Below are positions 17,640 to 26,526 of a stretch of 64,000 bases of DNA, piece after piece. How positions within the stretch are numbered: the first letter of the stretch is position 1; each line of letters opens with the position of its first letter. Under the pieces are notes generated by a model. The model searched no databases. It saw only the letters and a program-made list of their open reading frames with translations, and was not told the origin of the DNA. The position numbers and the translations under genes are program-made. The stretch comes from Kribbella pratensis (GTDB lineage: Bacteria > Actinomycetota > Actinomycetes > Propionibacteriales > Kribbellaceae), in the NCBI RefSeq assembly GCF_004366075.1, contig NZ_SODU01000005.1, positions 186,001 to 250,000 on the forward strand. Reading direction: 5' to 3'.

Positions 17640-18496
17640 TGGTCACCTCGCAGCAGCCGGAACTGCCCGGCCACGATCGCCAGCGTGAGCGCGACCAGGA
17701 TGACGACCTCGGCCTGGGCGACGTGGATGTCGCCGATCGCGTACGCGCGGCTGTAGACGTCGTACATCAGCAGGTTGCTGTTGCCGTTCGGGCCGCCCTT
17801 GGTGAGGATCTGCACCGGCGCGAACACGAGCAGGTTCGACACCGTGTCGGCGACCAGGACGAACGCCAGCGGACGACGTACCAGTGGAAGGACCACGGAC
17901 ACCATCCGGCGCCACGGGCCCGCGCCGTCGAGCAGCGCGGCTTCACGGACCTCTTCCGGGACCTCCTGGATGCCCGCGATCAGGAACAGCATCCAGTACC
18001 CGACGCCGATCCACGACAGCAGGACGATCAGCGACGGCAGCACCTGGCTCGGCGAGGTGAGGAACGGCTGCGCAGGCAGGCCGAGTCGTTCGAGGACGCC
18101 GTTCGCGAGACCGTCCGGCCGGTAGATGACGCTCCAGATCACTGCCGACACCGCAGGCGGGGTGGCTATCGGCAGGATCACGAGCGTGCGCCAGAGCTTC
18201 GCACCCGCGGCCCGCTGGGTGAAGAGGACCGCGAGCAGGAACGAGACCGCGACCTGGATCGGGTTCACCAGCACGGTGAACAGCAGCGTCACGCCGATCG
18301 ACTGCCGGAAGTCCTTGTTCGACAGCAGATCCGTGTAGTTGCCCAGGCCCGCGAACACCCGCCCGCCGCGCAGGAGGCTCTCGGTGTAGAAGCTCTCGAC
18401 CACGGCCGAGATCGCCGGGACGATCCGCAGTACGGCGAGACACACCAGCGCGGGGGCCAGGAAGGCGAGGGCGATCAGCCCCTGCCTTTGTTTCAC
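17636..18496 (-). CDS. Carbohydrate ABC transporter permease (MalF/CUT1-like)
   Basis: 286 residues with six membrane helices; the EAA loop is REAALLDGAGPWRRMVSVVLP near residue 190. The N-terminus is short and starts at ATG 18496, overlapping the stop of the binding-protein gene. Together with the downstream permease it forms the heterodimeric channel. Confidence 0.9.
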   Translation of the reverse strand: MKQRQGLIALAFLAPALVCLAVLRIVPAISAVVESFYTESLLRGGRVFAGLGNYTDLLSNKDFRQSIGVTLLFTVLVNPIQVAVSFLLAVLFTQRAAGAKLWRTLVILPIATPPAVSAVIWSVIYRPDGLANGVLERLGLPAQPFLTSPSQVLPSLIVLLSWIGVGYWMLFLIAGIQEVPEEVREAALLDGAGPWRRMVSVVLPLVRRPLAFVLVADTVSNLLVFAPVQILTKGGPNGNSNLLMYDVYSRAYAIGDIHVAQAEVVILVALTLAIVAGQFRLLRGDQ

Positions 18497-19791
18497 TTGA
18501 TCGACTTCCAGGCGTCGGTGAGCTGCCGGGTCGCCTCCTGCAACCGCGCGTCCGAGTTGGTCCCGTTGCGGATGTCGGCGAACGCCTTGCCCATGACTTC
18601 CTCGAACTGGATGTACCCGACACTCACCGGCCGCGACACCGCGGTGTGCTCACTCTCGTACGTCGTGATCGCGGCAGCACCGGCCGTCTTCGCGCCGGAG
18701 AACTTGTCCATCTGCGGTGTGTACTGCTTCTGCGCCTCGAGGTTCGCCGGGATGATCGTCGTCGTACTCGTGGTGGCCAGGTTGCCGGCCGGGTCCAGCG
18801 TCGCGAACTCGACGAACTTGCGCGCCATCCCCTGCTGCTTCGACGCCGGGTTGATGCCGACCGACCACGAACCGGTCGGCGTGACCGGCTTGCCGCCCTG
18901 GAAGTACGGCATCGGGGCGACGCCCCAATCGACCTTCGAGCTGCCGAAGATCTTCAGGTCCCACGGGCCGCCGACGAAGAACGCGACGTCACCGGCCGCG
19001 AACACCGGACCGGTCTGGAACCCGCCGATGCCGCGCGGCGACAGTCCGCTCGCGAACGTAGCGCCGTACCACTGCATCGCCTTCTTCCAGCCGTCGGTCT
19101 CGACCGCCGGGGTGAGTGCGTCGTCGCCTTCGATCCCGGATCCGCCGCCGAGCGACTCGGCCAGCGGCTGGAGCTGGTAGTACGCCTCGGGCTGTTCCAT
19201 GAACAGCCCGTACTTCGTGCCGCCCGACTGCATCGCCTTCCGGCCGGCGGCCTCGACCTGCTCCCAGGTCCAGCGCTGCTCCGGGTCCGCGGTCGGCGGC
19301 GTCACCTTGGCCTTGGCGAGCGCGGTCTTGTTGTAGAAGAGGAACTGCGTCGAGTTCCACATCGGCAACGACCACAGCTTGTCGCGGAAGTGGTTGGTCT
19401 TGTACGCCGTCGCGCTGAAGGACGTCTTCACCTTGGCGTCGAGGTCGCTGAGATCGGTGAGGAAACCCTTCGCGGCGAGCTGCGAGACCCGCGGTTCGTC
19501 GACGGTGTAGACATCGATCGCGGCGTCCTTCGCGCTCAGCCGCTGCTGCATGGTCGCGTTGAACTGGTCGAACGGGATCTGGGTGTAGGTCACCTTGATC
19601 CCGGGGTTCTTCGCCTCGAACGCCTTGATCACGGGCTGGTAGGTCTCGGCGTTGTCGGTGCCGGTGAACGTGATCGTGCCGGTCTGCGGACCTTGGTCCG
19701 CGGTGGCCGGAGCGCCGGTATCCGGCGAGCCACCGCATCCGGCGACGAGTGCCGCGACGGCAACGATCGCGGCGGGAAGTAGTCGCTGCAC
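18493..19791 (-). CDS. Extracellular solute-binding lipoprotein, ABC uptake
   Basis: 432 residues, family 1 solute-binding protein. A lipoprotein signal is clear: MQRLLPAAIVAVAALVAGC, with Cys19 as the lipidated residue, followed by an Asp/Thr/Ala-rich linker. The mature protein begins TGTITFTGTDNAETYQPVI, a typical beta strand-helix start of maltose-binding-like folds. GTG start. It is the first gene of the operon SBP-permease-permease-nucleoside hydrolase-LacI-(VOC), and the two LacI-type operators lie 38-63 bases upstream of the start. Confidence 0.9.
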   Translation of the reverse strand: MQRLLPAAIVAVAALVAGCGGSPDTGAPATADQGPQTGTITFTGTDNAETYQPVIKAFEAKNPGIKVTYTQIPFDQFNATMQQRLSAKDAAIDVYTVDEPRVSQLAAKGFLTDLSDLDAKVKTSFSATAYKTNHFRDKLWSLPMWNSTQFLFYNKTALAKAKVTPPTADPEQRWTWEQVEAAGRKAMQSGGTKYGLFMEQPEAYYQLQPLAESLGGGSGIEGDDALTPAVETDGWKKAMQWYGATFASGLSPRGIGGFQTGPVFAAGDVAFFVGGPWDLKIFGSSKVDWGVAPMPYFQGGKPVTPTGSWSVGINPASKQQGMARKFVEFATLDPAGNLATTSTTTIIPANLEAQKQYTPQMDKFSGAKTAGAAAITTYESEHTAVSRPVSVGYIQFEEVMGKAFADIRNGTNSDARLQEATRQLTDAWKSIK

Positions 19792-19828
19792 AGGAGTCCC
19801 TTTCCTCGAACGGCCCCCGACGGTCTGA

Positions 19829-19854
19829 TCTAAGCGGTTAGACTAAGCGCTTAG
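19829..19854. promoter_or_regulatory. Two abutting LacI-type operators
   Basis: TCTAAGCGGTTAGA (19829-19842) and the perfect 12-bp palindrome CTAAGCGCTTAG (19843-19854) lie back to back, centres 13 bases apart. The CG-centred form is that of LacI-family operators; the regulator is the last-but-one gene of the operon. Confidence 0.75.
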
Positions 19855-19917
19855 ACCTCGCCTGTCCAGCGACTCCGGTGCTGTCCGATCCCGGGCTCAC
19901 CGACGTACTCTCAGCTG

Positions 19918-22900
19918 ATGAGGGTGGGGATTCTCGGGGCGGCGGAGGTCCTGCGGGACGGGGAGCCGGTGGAACTCGGTGGCCGGAAGCAACGCATGCT
20001 GCTTTCGGCCCTGGCGCTGTACGCCGGGCAACCGGTGCCGGTGGACAGCCTGATCGACATGCTGTGGCGGGACAGCCCGCCGCCGAGCGCTCTGTCGACC
20101 CTGCAGGTGTATCTCGCCGGCGTGCGCAAGGCACTGGAGCCGGACCGGCCGGCTCGCACCTTGCCGAGAACGGTGGTGACGGTGGCTCCGGGCTACGCCC
20201 TGCGCCTGCCCGGGGACTGCCTCGACGCAGCGCGGTTCGCCGCCGTCGTCGACGCGGCACATCGTCGCCTCGGCTCGTGGTCCGACGAGGTTTCGGGGGC
20301 AATCGCGGCGCCGGAACTCGAGCCAGACGAACTGGGCCCGGTCATCACCGCGCTCGACGACGCGCTGGCCTTGTGGCGAGGCACGCCATACCTCGATCTG
20401 GACGATGCCCCCGCAGCGATCGCCGAGCGCGGACGACTCGAGGAACTTCGGCTCGTGGCTCTCGAGGACCGCGCGGTCGCCCGGCTGGCGCTCGGCCTGC
20501 ATGCGACGCTCGCCGCCGAACTGGAGGCGCTCACAGCCGAGCACCCCCTGCGGGAACGGCTGTGGGCACTGCGCGTCCTGGCGCTTGCGGGTGCCGGCCG
20601 GCAGGCCGACGCGCTCGACGCGCTGCGCCGGGTGCGCAGGGTCCTGGCGGACGAACTCGGGCTGGATCCGGGCACACCGCTGCGTGAACTGGAACTCGCC
20701 GTCCTTCGCCAAGACCCGCAACTGGTCTGGCGGCCGAAGCCCGGCAACGGATCCCACGTCCTTCCAGTCGCCACCGGTCCTGTTCCTGATGCTGCTACTG
20801 GTGCTGCTACTGGTGCTGGTGCCGGTGGCGCGTCGCAGTGGCCGCTCGTCGGACGGGTCGCGGAGCTCGCGGCGCTCGAACGGCTGCTCGACGAAGCGGG
20901 TGCGGCACCGCAGTTCGCCGTACTCACCGGGGAGCCGGGAATCGGCAAGACCAGGCTGGCATCGGAGATCGCGGCGCGAGCGCGGTCGCGCGGATTCGCC
21001 GTACTCACCGGGCGGTGTTCGGAGGACGAGGGCGCACCGCCACTGTGGCCGTGGATCGGTGTCCTCCGGGCCCTCGCCGACACAGTCGATCTCCCGGACG
21101 CGGTACGGCGGCAGCTCGCCGAGCTGACCGGCCTACTGGAGCCCGGTGTCGCGGGACCGTCAGCGCCCGCGGAGGACGTGGATGCCGCGCGGTTCCGGCT
21201 GTGGACCATGACCTCCGATGTCCTGGTCTCCGCGTCGCGGATCCGGCCGCTGCTCGTGATCCTCGACGACCTGCATTGGGCCGACCCGTCGTCACTCAAG
21301 CTGCTCAGACATCTCGCCGACATGATCGACACCGGACGCCTGCTCGTCGTCGCCACTCGGCGAGCGGCTCCCGCGCTCGCGGGTCAGCTCGCGGCCGTAG
21401 CCGAGAGCCTCGCCCGGCGGCACGCACTGCGCCTGGACCTGCCGGGGCTGACGACGTCCGAGGCGGCCGCACTGGTCGAGGTCGCGACCCATCGCCAACC
21501 CGGCGGCCGGGAAGCGGAGGCGTTGCGTGCGCGGACGGACGGAAACCCCTTCTTCCTGGTCGAACTCCTCCGCGACGGCCGCGGGGACGTGCCGGCGGCG
21601 GTGACCGACATCGTCGCCCGCCGGGTCGCGAGGTTGCCCGAGGCAACCGGTGAACTGTTGCGCACCGCAGCTGTCATCGGCCGGGAGTTCGACCTCGCGG
21701 TCCTCGCCGCGGCGACCGGGTGCGACGAGGACGAGCTTCTCGACGCGCTCGATCCCGCGCTGGCCGCCGGTGTGCTCGCCGAGGGAGACCGGCTGGAGCG
21801 GTTCCGGTTCGCCCACGCGCTGGTGCGCGACGTGGTGTACGCCGGTCTGCCGGCGGCGCGGCGGGCTCGCCGGCACGCGGTGATCGCGCGGGTGCTCGAG
21901 GACACCGACGCGGCACCATCCGAGACTGCGCGGCACTGGCTGGCCGCCGGGCCGGCGCATGCGGCACGAGCCTGGCGGTCGGCTGCCGTCGCGGCCGAGC
22001 ACGCGACCCGGCTGTACGGGTACGACGAAGCGGCCGGGCTGCTCGCGGCCGCACTCGACGTACAGCGCACCGACGGCGCGGCCACCCCACTCGACCGGTA
22101 CGGCCTCTTGATGGCACGAGCCGACGCGTGCCGCTGGTCGGTCGATCGCGACGGCCTGGACGCAGCCCTGACCGCCGCCGTGCAGGAGGCCGAGCAGCTC
22201 GGCGACGTCGTACGCATGGCGCAGGCGGCGGTCAGTACCGCAGAGGGCGCCTTGTGGCAGACCCGCGCCTACGGGCGGGCAGATCGGCACATGATCGCGA
22301 CCCTGCGACGGGCGCTGCGGGAGCTGCCCGCAGAGGACCAGGAGCTGCGCTGCCGGGTCCTTCTCGTCCTGGCGACCGAGCTCTACCACACCGACGCGCC
22401 CGCCTACCGGGAGGCGTTGGTCGAGCAAGGCCTGGCGATGGCGCGCAGGCTCGGCGACCCCGCCTTGCTGGTGTGGGCCTGTCAGGCCGCGTTCATCGCC
22501 ATCTGGCGTCCGGCCACTGCGCCGGACCGTCTGCGGCTGGCGGACGAGGCCCTGGCCAGCGCGGTCGAGCAGGCCGACCCGGTACGCGAGGCGCTGGCGC
22601 GCACCCTCCGGGTGATCGTCACCTGTGAGCTGGGCCTGGTCGCGGAGATGCGGGACGAGATCAGCCGGCTCCGGCAGATCGCTGAGCCACGGCGGCTGGT
22701 GTACGTCCTCATCGTGCTGACCGAGCTCGAGCCACCGTGGCTGGCGATGCAAGGGCGGTTCGACGAGGCGGACCGGCTCATCGAGCAGCGGCGCGAACTC
22801 GTCGCCGGTGCCTCGCTCCCGCAGCGGGACGAGTCGATGGTCGCCGCCCCGGCGTGCATCGAGCTGTGGCGCACCGGCGCAGCCGGGATCGTGCCCGCGT

Positions 22901-23322
22901 TCCGGGCGCTCGCGTCGGTCAGTCCGATGCCGTTCGACCTGACCGTCCAATGGCTGCTCGTGCGGGCCGGCCGGCTGGAGGAGGCGCGCACGGTCCGGGC
23001 CGAACCGGTTCCGTCCACCGACGACTGGGTCTCGGTGCACCACTACTGCATCGCGGCCGAGGTCGCCTTCGCCCTGGAGCGGCCCGCGGCGGCGCGTTCG
23101 GTGTACCACTGGCTGAGTCCGTACGCGGGACGCGTCTGCAGCGCCGGATTCTCGGTGGCAATAGGTCCGGTGGACGCCTTCCTGGCCTTCGCGGCGATGG
23201 CGTCGGGCGAACGCGAGATCGCGAGCCGGCACGCCGACACGGCGCTGGAGTTGTGCGCCGAATGGGAGATCCCGCTGGCCGCACAGTGGTTGCGCGAGCA
23301 GCGGGATCGCGGCGGCTTCTGA
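19918..23322 (+). CDS. SARP-type (BTAD) ATPase transcriptional regulator
   Basis: 1134 residues. Residues 1-90 are an OmpR-type winged helix (MRVGILGAAEVLRDGEPVEL, GGRKQRMLLSALAL, PGYALRLP), 95-250 the BTAD helical domain, then a linker with repeated TGAATGAG-type residues, and an AAA/STAND ATPase: GEPGIGKTRLASEIA near 340 (Walker A) and LLVILDDLHWADPSSLKLL near 445 (Walker B). The last 500 residues are helical repeats. There is no C-terminal LuxR domain. AfsR-like proteins activate stress or secondary-metabolite genes. TACTCT six bases before the ATG implies a leaderless mRNA. The adjacent hemerythrin and PNPOx genes with their repeat array are likely targets. Confidence 0.85.
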   Translation: MRVGILGAAEVLRDGEPVELGGRKQRMLLSALALYAGQPVPVDSLIDMLWRDSPPPSALSTLQVYLAGVRKALEPDRPARTLPRTVVTVAPGYALRLPGDCLDAARFAAVVDAAHRRLGSWSDEVSGAIAAPELEPDELGPVITALDDALALWRGTPYLDLDDAPAAIAERGRLEELRLVALEDRAVARLALGLHATLAAELEALTAEHPLRERLWALRVLALAGAGRQADALDALRRVRRVLADELGLDPGTPLRELELAVLRQDPQLVWRPKPGNGSHVLPVATGPVPDAATGAATGAGAGGASQWPLVGRVAELAALERLLDEAGAAPQFAVLTGEPGIGKTRLASEIAARARSRGFAVLTGRCSEDEGAPPLWPWIGVLRALADTVDLPDAVRRQLAELTGLLEPGVAGPSAPAEDVDAARFRLWTMTSDVLVSASRIRPLLVILDDLHWADPSSLKLLRHLADMIDTGRLLVVATRRAAPALAGQLAAVAESLARRHALRLDLPGLTTSEAAALVEVATHRQPGGREAEALRARTDGNPFFLVELLRDGRGDVPAAVTDIVARRVARLPEATGELLRTAAVIGREFDLAVLAAATGCDEDELLDALDPALAAGVLAEGDRLERFRFAHALVRDVVYAGLPAARRARRHAVIARVLEDTDAAPSETARHWLAAGPAHAARAWRSAAVAAEHATRLYGYDEAAGLLAAALDVQRTDGAATPLDRYGLLMARADACRWSVDRDGLDAALTAAVQEAEQLGDVVRMAQAAVSTAEGALWQTRAYGRADRHMIATLRRALRELPAEDQELRCRVLLVLATELYHTDAPAYREALVEQGLAMARRLGDPALLVWACQAAFIAIWRPATAPDRLRLADEALASAVEQADPVREALARTLRVIVTCELGLVAEMRDEISRLRQIAEPRRLVYVLIVLTELEPPWLAMQGRFDEADRLIEQRRELVAGASLPQRDESMVAAPACIELWRTGAAGIVPAFRALASVSPMPFDLTVQWLLVRAGRLEEARTVRAEPVPSTDDWVSVHHYCIAAEVAFALERPAAARSVYHWLSPYAGRVCSAGFSVAIGPVDAFLAFAAMASGEREIASRHADTALELCAEWEIPLAAQWLREQRDRGGF

Positions 23323-23323
23323 G

Positions 23324-24034
23324 TCAGGCGTAGCGGAACGCCGCGCGTTCCCGGCGCTCGAACGGGCGCCGCCAGAAGAGCCGCCACACCAGTTCCATCG
23401 GACGCCCCGCCATGGAGTCGCGAACCCGCCCGAAGTGTTCGGCCGGCAACCCGTACAGGGCCCACGAGGCGATGAACGGCAGGTCGCGCGGGCCGTAGGC
23501 GGGCTTGAACTGCTCCGTCTCCAGCCGATGCCAGTCGGCGTCGACCAGATAGCGCTGGACCAGGACCATGGCGTCGCGCTCCTCGTGCGCCAGGTGTCGC
23601 GCCAGGAGTTCCCCCAAGGCGACCACACGCACCTCCAACGCATCCCGCGCGTCGACGTCGGCGTACGCCGCCAGTCGCTCGAATCCCGCCGTACACGACG
23701 TCAGGAGGGGGTCGATCTCGGCATGCTCATCCTCCATCGCCTCCAGCGTCGCCCGGCTGTCGGCGTCCGCCTTGGCCATCAGGAGCGGCCACAAGCCGGC
23801 GTCCTCGCCGGTGTGGTGCTTGTGCAGGATCTCGCAGAACCTGCCCCATCGCGTGGCGAGTGCCCGCCAGGTGCCGCGGTCCTCCACCGGCGTGCGGATG
23901 ACGGCGGTCTTGAAGGCGGCGAGGTCGCGACGGAACCCGTGGTGCATGACGTACATGGCGGTCAGGTCCACCGGTCCGGGCGGTGCGGCCGCCTGTCCCG
24001 GCAGCATCAACTGATCGACGGTCGCTGTGCTCAT
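23324..24034 (-). CDS. Hemerythrin-like (HHE) protein
   Basis: 236 residues. The first 160 form the hemerythrin four-helix bundle with iron-ligand motifs YVMHHGFRRDL, HKHHTGEDAGLW, DEHAEIDPLL and HLAHEERDAMV at the expected intervals. The C-terminal 75 residues (from about 165) carry YGLPAEHFGRVRDSM and a basic end. Such proteins bind a diiron centre and sense or scavenge O2, NO or peroxide. It ends two bases after the SARP gene (convergent) and is divergent from the PNPOx-like gene, from which a symmetric repeat array separates it. Confidence 0.85.
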   Translation of the reverse strand: MSTATVDQLMLPGQAAAPPGPVDLTAMYVMHHGFRRDLAAFKTAVIRTPVEDRGTWRALATRWGRFCEILHKHHTGEDAGLWPLLMAKADADSRATLEAMEDEHAEIDPLLTSCTAGFERLAAYADVDARDALEVRVVALGELLARHLAHEERDAMVLVQRYLVDADWHRLETEQFKPAYGPRDLPFIASWALYGLPAEHFGRVRDSMAGRPMELVWRLFWRRPFERRERAAFRYA

Positions 24035-24078
24035 CAGCGGTTCCTTCCTCTCGAGCTGCGCCTACCGTCTCCCAGCTC

Positions 24079-24165
24079 GCTTGGAAGGCGCTTGGGGCCG
24101 AACCTGAAGCGGACCCCAAGCCGAACCCAAGCGACCGCGCGGATGATCCTTCCAAGGACCCAAGG
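24079..24165. promoter_or_regulatory. Symmetric array of 11-bp-spaced repeats, candidate SARP sites
   Basis: GCTTGG occurs at 24079 and 24090 (11 bp apart); its complement CCAAGC occurs at 24116 and 24127 (11 bp apart). The two pairs are exactly symmetric about 24105.5. A looser pair CCAAGG follows at 24152 and 24160. SARP proteins bind direct repeats spaced by one helical turn, and a SARP gene is next door. The array lies between the divergent hemerythrin and PNPOx starts. Confidence 0.65.
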
Positions 24166-24178
24166 GGAGGAATTGTCG

Positions 24179-25180
24179 ATGAACACCGTGTCCGCACCGT
24201 CGGTCTCGCGCTGGCCCGCGGAGGTGCTGCCGCTCTTCGAACGTGCCATCACCTGCGAGTACGCGTCGCTCACCCGTTCGGGCGCACCGATCACCTGGCC
24301 GCTCACGCCGTACTACGACCCGGGCGCGACGACCGTCGACGTCAGCACCGGGCTCACGTATCCGGCCAAGGCGGAGCGTGCCCGGCGTGACCCGCGCGTC
24401 GCTCTGCTGTTCTCCGATCCGACCGGTTCCGGCCTGAGTGATACACCGGTTGTTCTGGTCCGGGGGTTGGCGACGGTTCGAGACGCCGACCTGCAGGCCA
24501 ACACGGATCTGTACGTGCGTCGCGTGCTGGAGAAGCTGCCGCAGACAGTGACCGGGCAGCCGTGGTTCTTGGTACGGCGGCAGCAGTGGTACTGGGGCCG
24601 GCTGTGGATCGAGATCACGCCGCTGAAGATCCTGTGGTGGCCTGCCGGTCAGCTCGACGCCGAGCCGCTCCGCTGGGACGCCCCCGCAGACGTAACCGCA
24701 CCGCCGTCGGATCCGGCGCCCGAGGGTGCCGCACCGCCGCCGTGGGCCGCACCACCGGCCGACTGGCGGCCGGGGGCCGATCGCGCGATGCGACTCGGCC
24801 ACCCGGTACTGACCGTCCGCGACGCGGAAGGCTGGCCACTGCCGCTGCGATCGCTGGGAGTCGAGCGGGTGGACGACGGCTTCGTGGTCCGGACCGGTGC
24901 GCTCGGCACTGCGGCCGCCGGTCGGGCCTGTCTGACGTTCCACGACCATCCGGAAGTCTTCACCGGCCAGGAGAACGCCGCATTCGTCGGCACTGCGACC
25001 CCGGCTGCTGGCGGCGTCCATGTCCGGGTCGACCGTGCGCTGGCAGACTTCAGCCTTCCGACCGGCCGCTTCAGCCAGCTGCGGAGATTCGTGTCCAGCG
25101 GCCGGAAGTTGACGCCCCGACTTGCTCACGAGGCCGCTCGCAGACACCAGCCGGTACCGGTCGTCCGCCGTCCTGAATGA
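24179..25180 (+). CDS. PNPOx-like split-barrel flavoprotein, two domains
   Basis: 333 residues from ATG 24179, with GGGGAGGAA a few bases upstream. The first 160 residues resemble the pyridoxamine-phosphate-oxidase split barrel (ITWPLTPYYDPGATTVDVSTG, ARRDPRVALLFSDP, VLVRGLATVRD). A Pro-rich linker (about 175-200) joins a second barrel-like domain (RLGHPVLTVRDAEGWPLPLRSLGVERVDDGFVV). Members bind FMN, F420 or heme; the cofactor here is unknown, though cofC in the window shows F420 is made. Divergent from the hemerythrin gene and probably controlled with it. Confidence 0.72.
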   Translation: MNTVSAPSVSRWPAEVLPLFERAITCEYASLTRSGAPITWPLTPYYDPGATTVDVSTGLTYPAKAERARRDPRVALLFSDPTGSGLSDTPVVLVRGLATVRDADLQANTDLYVRRVLEKLPQTVTGQPWFLVRRQQWYWGRLWIEITPLKILWWPAGQLDAEPLRWDAPADVTAPPSDPAPEGAAPPPWAAPPADWRPGADRAMRLGHPVLTVRDAEGWPLPLRSLGVERVDDGFVVRTGALGTAAAGRACLTFHDHPEVFTGQENAAFVGTATPAAGGVHVRVDRALADFSLPTGRFSQLRRFVSSGRKLTPRLAHEAARRHQPVPVVRRPE

Positions 25181-25235
25181 CAGTCGTCAATGACCGTCGA
25201 CAATGACAGCCGTTGACGACCGTCCGGAATGACAA
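25176..25235 (+). repeat. 26-bp imperfect tandem repeat at PNPOx 3' end
   Basis: AATGACAG recurs at 25176, 25202 and (as AATGACA) 25228, exactly 26 bases apart, with partly conserved sequence between. The first unit includes the stop codon of the PNPOx-like gene. It ends at the terminator stem. Confidence 0.6.
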
Positions 25236-25267
25236 CAGCCTCCCGTCCGACTGGATGGGAGGCTGTT
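25234..25267 (+). terminator. Rho-independent terminator of the PNPOx gene
   Basis: AACAGCCTCCC (25234-25244) pairs perfectly with 25257-25267, an 11-bp stem with a 12-base loop followed by TTCTC. Confidence 0.8.
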
Positions 25268-25271
25268 TCTC

Positions 25272-25347
25272 TGGTAGCCCCGACGGGATTCGAACCCGCG
25301 CTACCGCCTTGAGAGGGCGGCGTGCTAGGCCGCTACACAACGGGGCC
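25272..25347 (-). tRNA. tRNA-Glu (CUC)
   Basis: All arms fold on the minus strand: acceptor GGCCCCG with CGGGGCU, D arm around GTAGCGGCCTAGCAC, anticodon arm CCGCC-CUCUCAA-GGCGG with anticodon CUC, and T arm GCGGGTTCGAATCCCGT. CCA is encoded (25274-25272). The first acceptor pair is a G-U wobble. Confidence 0.95.
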
Positions 25348-25425
25348 AGAGGTGTGTCATCCGGACCTGATGGCCCGGGCAACGAGGTTGAACTGTACCG
25401 ATTTTCACCGGTGCGGTCCAATCCG

Positions 25426-25497
25426 CTGGGGTACTAGGACTCGAACCTAGACTAACTGAACCAGAATCAGACGGGCTGCCAATTACCCCATACCCCA
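25426..25497 (-). tRNA. tRNA-Gln (CUG)
   Basis: Acceptor TGGGGTA pairs with TACCCCA, anticodon arm CUGA-UUCUGGU-UCAG gives anticodon CUG, T arm CTAGGTTCGAGTCCTAG. The discriminator is G and CCA is not encoded. It lies 78 bases upstream of tRNA-Glu on the same strand; both are near gltX, whose enzyme charges tRNA-Glu and often tRNA-Gln in actinobacteria. Confidence 0.95.
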
Positions 25498-25614
25498 AAG
25501 GCATTTCACTGGGTCGAGAGTTTGTTTCCGCCCTCATCAACCCGGCTCGGAGAGCTTACCCGAGGCAGGGACCGGACAGCAAAACGGGCCCCTCGCAGCG
25601 GGTTGTCACTCCCG

Positions 25615-26526
25615 TCACACCCGTCCCGGGCCGGCGACCGGCAGCGCGGTCAACGGCAACTCGGAGCTGTCGGCCAGCTTCATCCGCCCGGACATCCACC
25701 ACGCGATCGCGCCGAACGCCACGAACTTCACCACGTCGATCGTCACCAGCGGCCAGGGCGCGTCCTTCACGCCGAAGCTCGCCCCGACGGTGTCGGTCAG
25801 CGCCGCGAACACGAACGTCACCACGTTGTTCGCCGCATGCGACGCGATGCCGGCCTCCAGACCGCCGGTCCGGATGACGAGCAGCCCGGCGACCAGACCG
25901 AACGCGAGCCGGTCGACGAAGAGCGCCGGGCTCTGCCACGGCCAGATCCCGTGCGCCGCGGTGAACAGCACTCCGGTGACGATCACGACCACCAGCGAGC
26001 TCCGCACGAACGACCCGACGGCCTGCAGCAGGTACCCGCGGAAGAAGTACTCCTCCCCCGCGGCCTGGATCGGCGAGGTCAGCAGCGTGATCGCGATGAC
26101 CGCGATCGCGTCCGGCGCCACACCGCCACCGTGGCGTTCACCGGTGGCGAGCGGGACGTTGCCGACCTGGATGATCGTGAACGCGACCAGCTCGAGCCCG
26201 ACCGAGACCAGCGCGAACCAGGCCAGCGGCCGCCACCGCAGCCGGCCGACCACCGACGACAGCAGGCCCGGAGTCTGCTTGTTCAGGCCCCGGGCGACCA
26301 GCACCGACAGCGGGATCAAGGAGATCAGGGTCAGGTTGACGCCCAGCAACCCGAACCAGGACAGCGTCCCCTCGGCGTCCTTGTGGATCGCGAGTTGCAC
26401 ACCCTGGATCACGACCCCGGCGATCATCCAGCCGACCAGGATCGTGAGCGAACCCAGTACGACGAACGCGCGTGGCGTGATGTCGTTGTCGAGCAGCCGC
26501 TGGTACGGCGTGGTCTGCTTGCTCAT
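25615..26526 (-). CDS. CPBP (CAAX-like) intramembrane metalloprotease family
   Basis: 303 residues with about eight membrane helices. The family motifs are present: AGEEYFFRGYLLQAV (EExxxR) near residue 170, FTAAHGIWPW (second motif, His) near 205, and ASHAANNVVTF (HxxxN) near 245. These three form the metal site of Abi/CAAX-like proteases. It starts at ATG 26526, overlapping the gltX stop, so it is the third gene of the FAH-gltX-CPBP operon. Substrate unknown. Confidence 0.87.
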   Translation of the reverse strand: MSKQTTPYQRLLDNDITPRAFVVLGSLTILVGWMIAGVVIQGVQLAIHKDAEGTLSWFGLLGVNLTLISLIPLSVLVARGLNKQTPGLLSSVVGRLRWRPLAWFALVSVGLELVAFTIIQVGNVPLATGERHGGGVAPDAIAVIAITLLTSPIQAAGEEYFFRGYLLQAVGSFVRSSLVVVIVTGVLFTAAHGIWPWQSPALFVDRLAFGLVAGLLVIRTGGLEAGIASHAANNVVTFVFAALTDTVGASFGVKDAPWPLVTIDVVKFVAFGAIAWWMSGRMKLADSSELPLTALPVAGPGRV

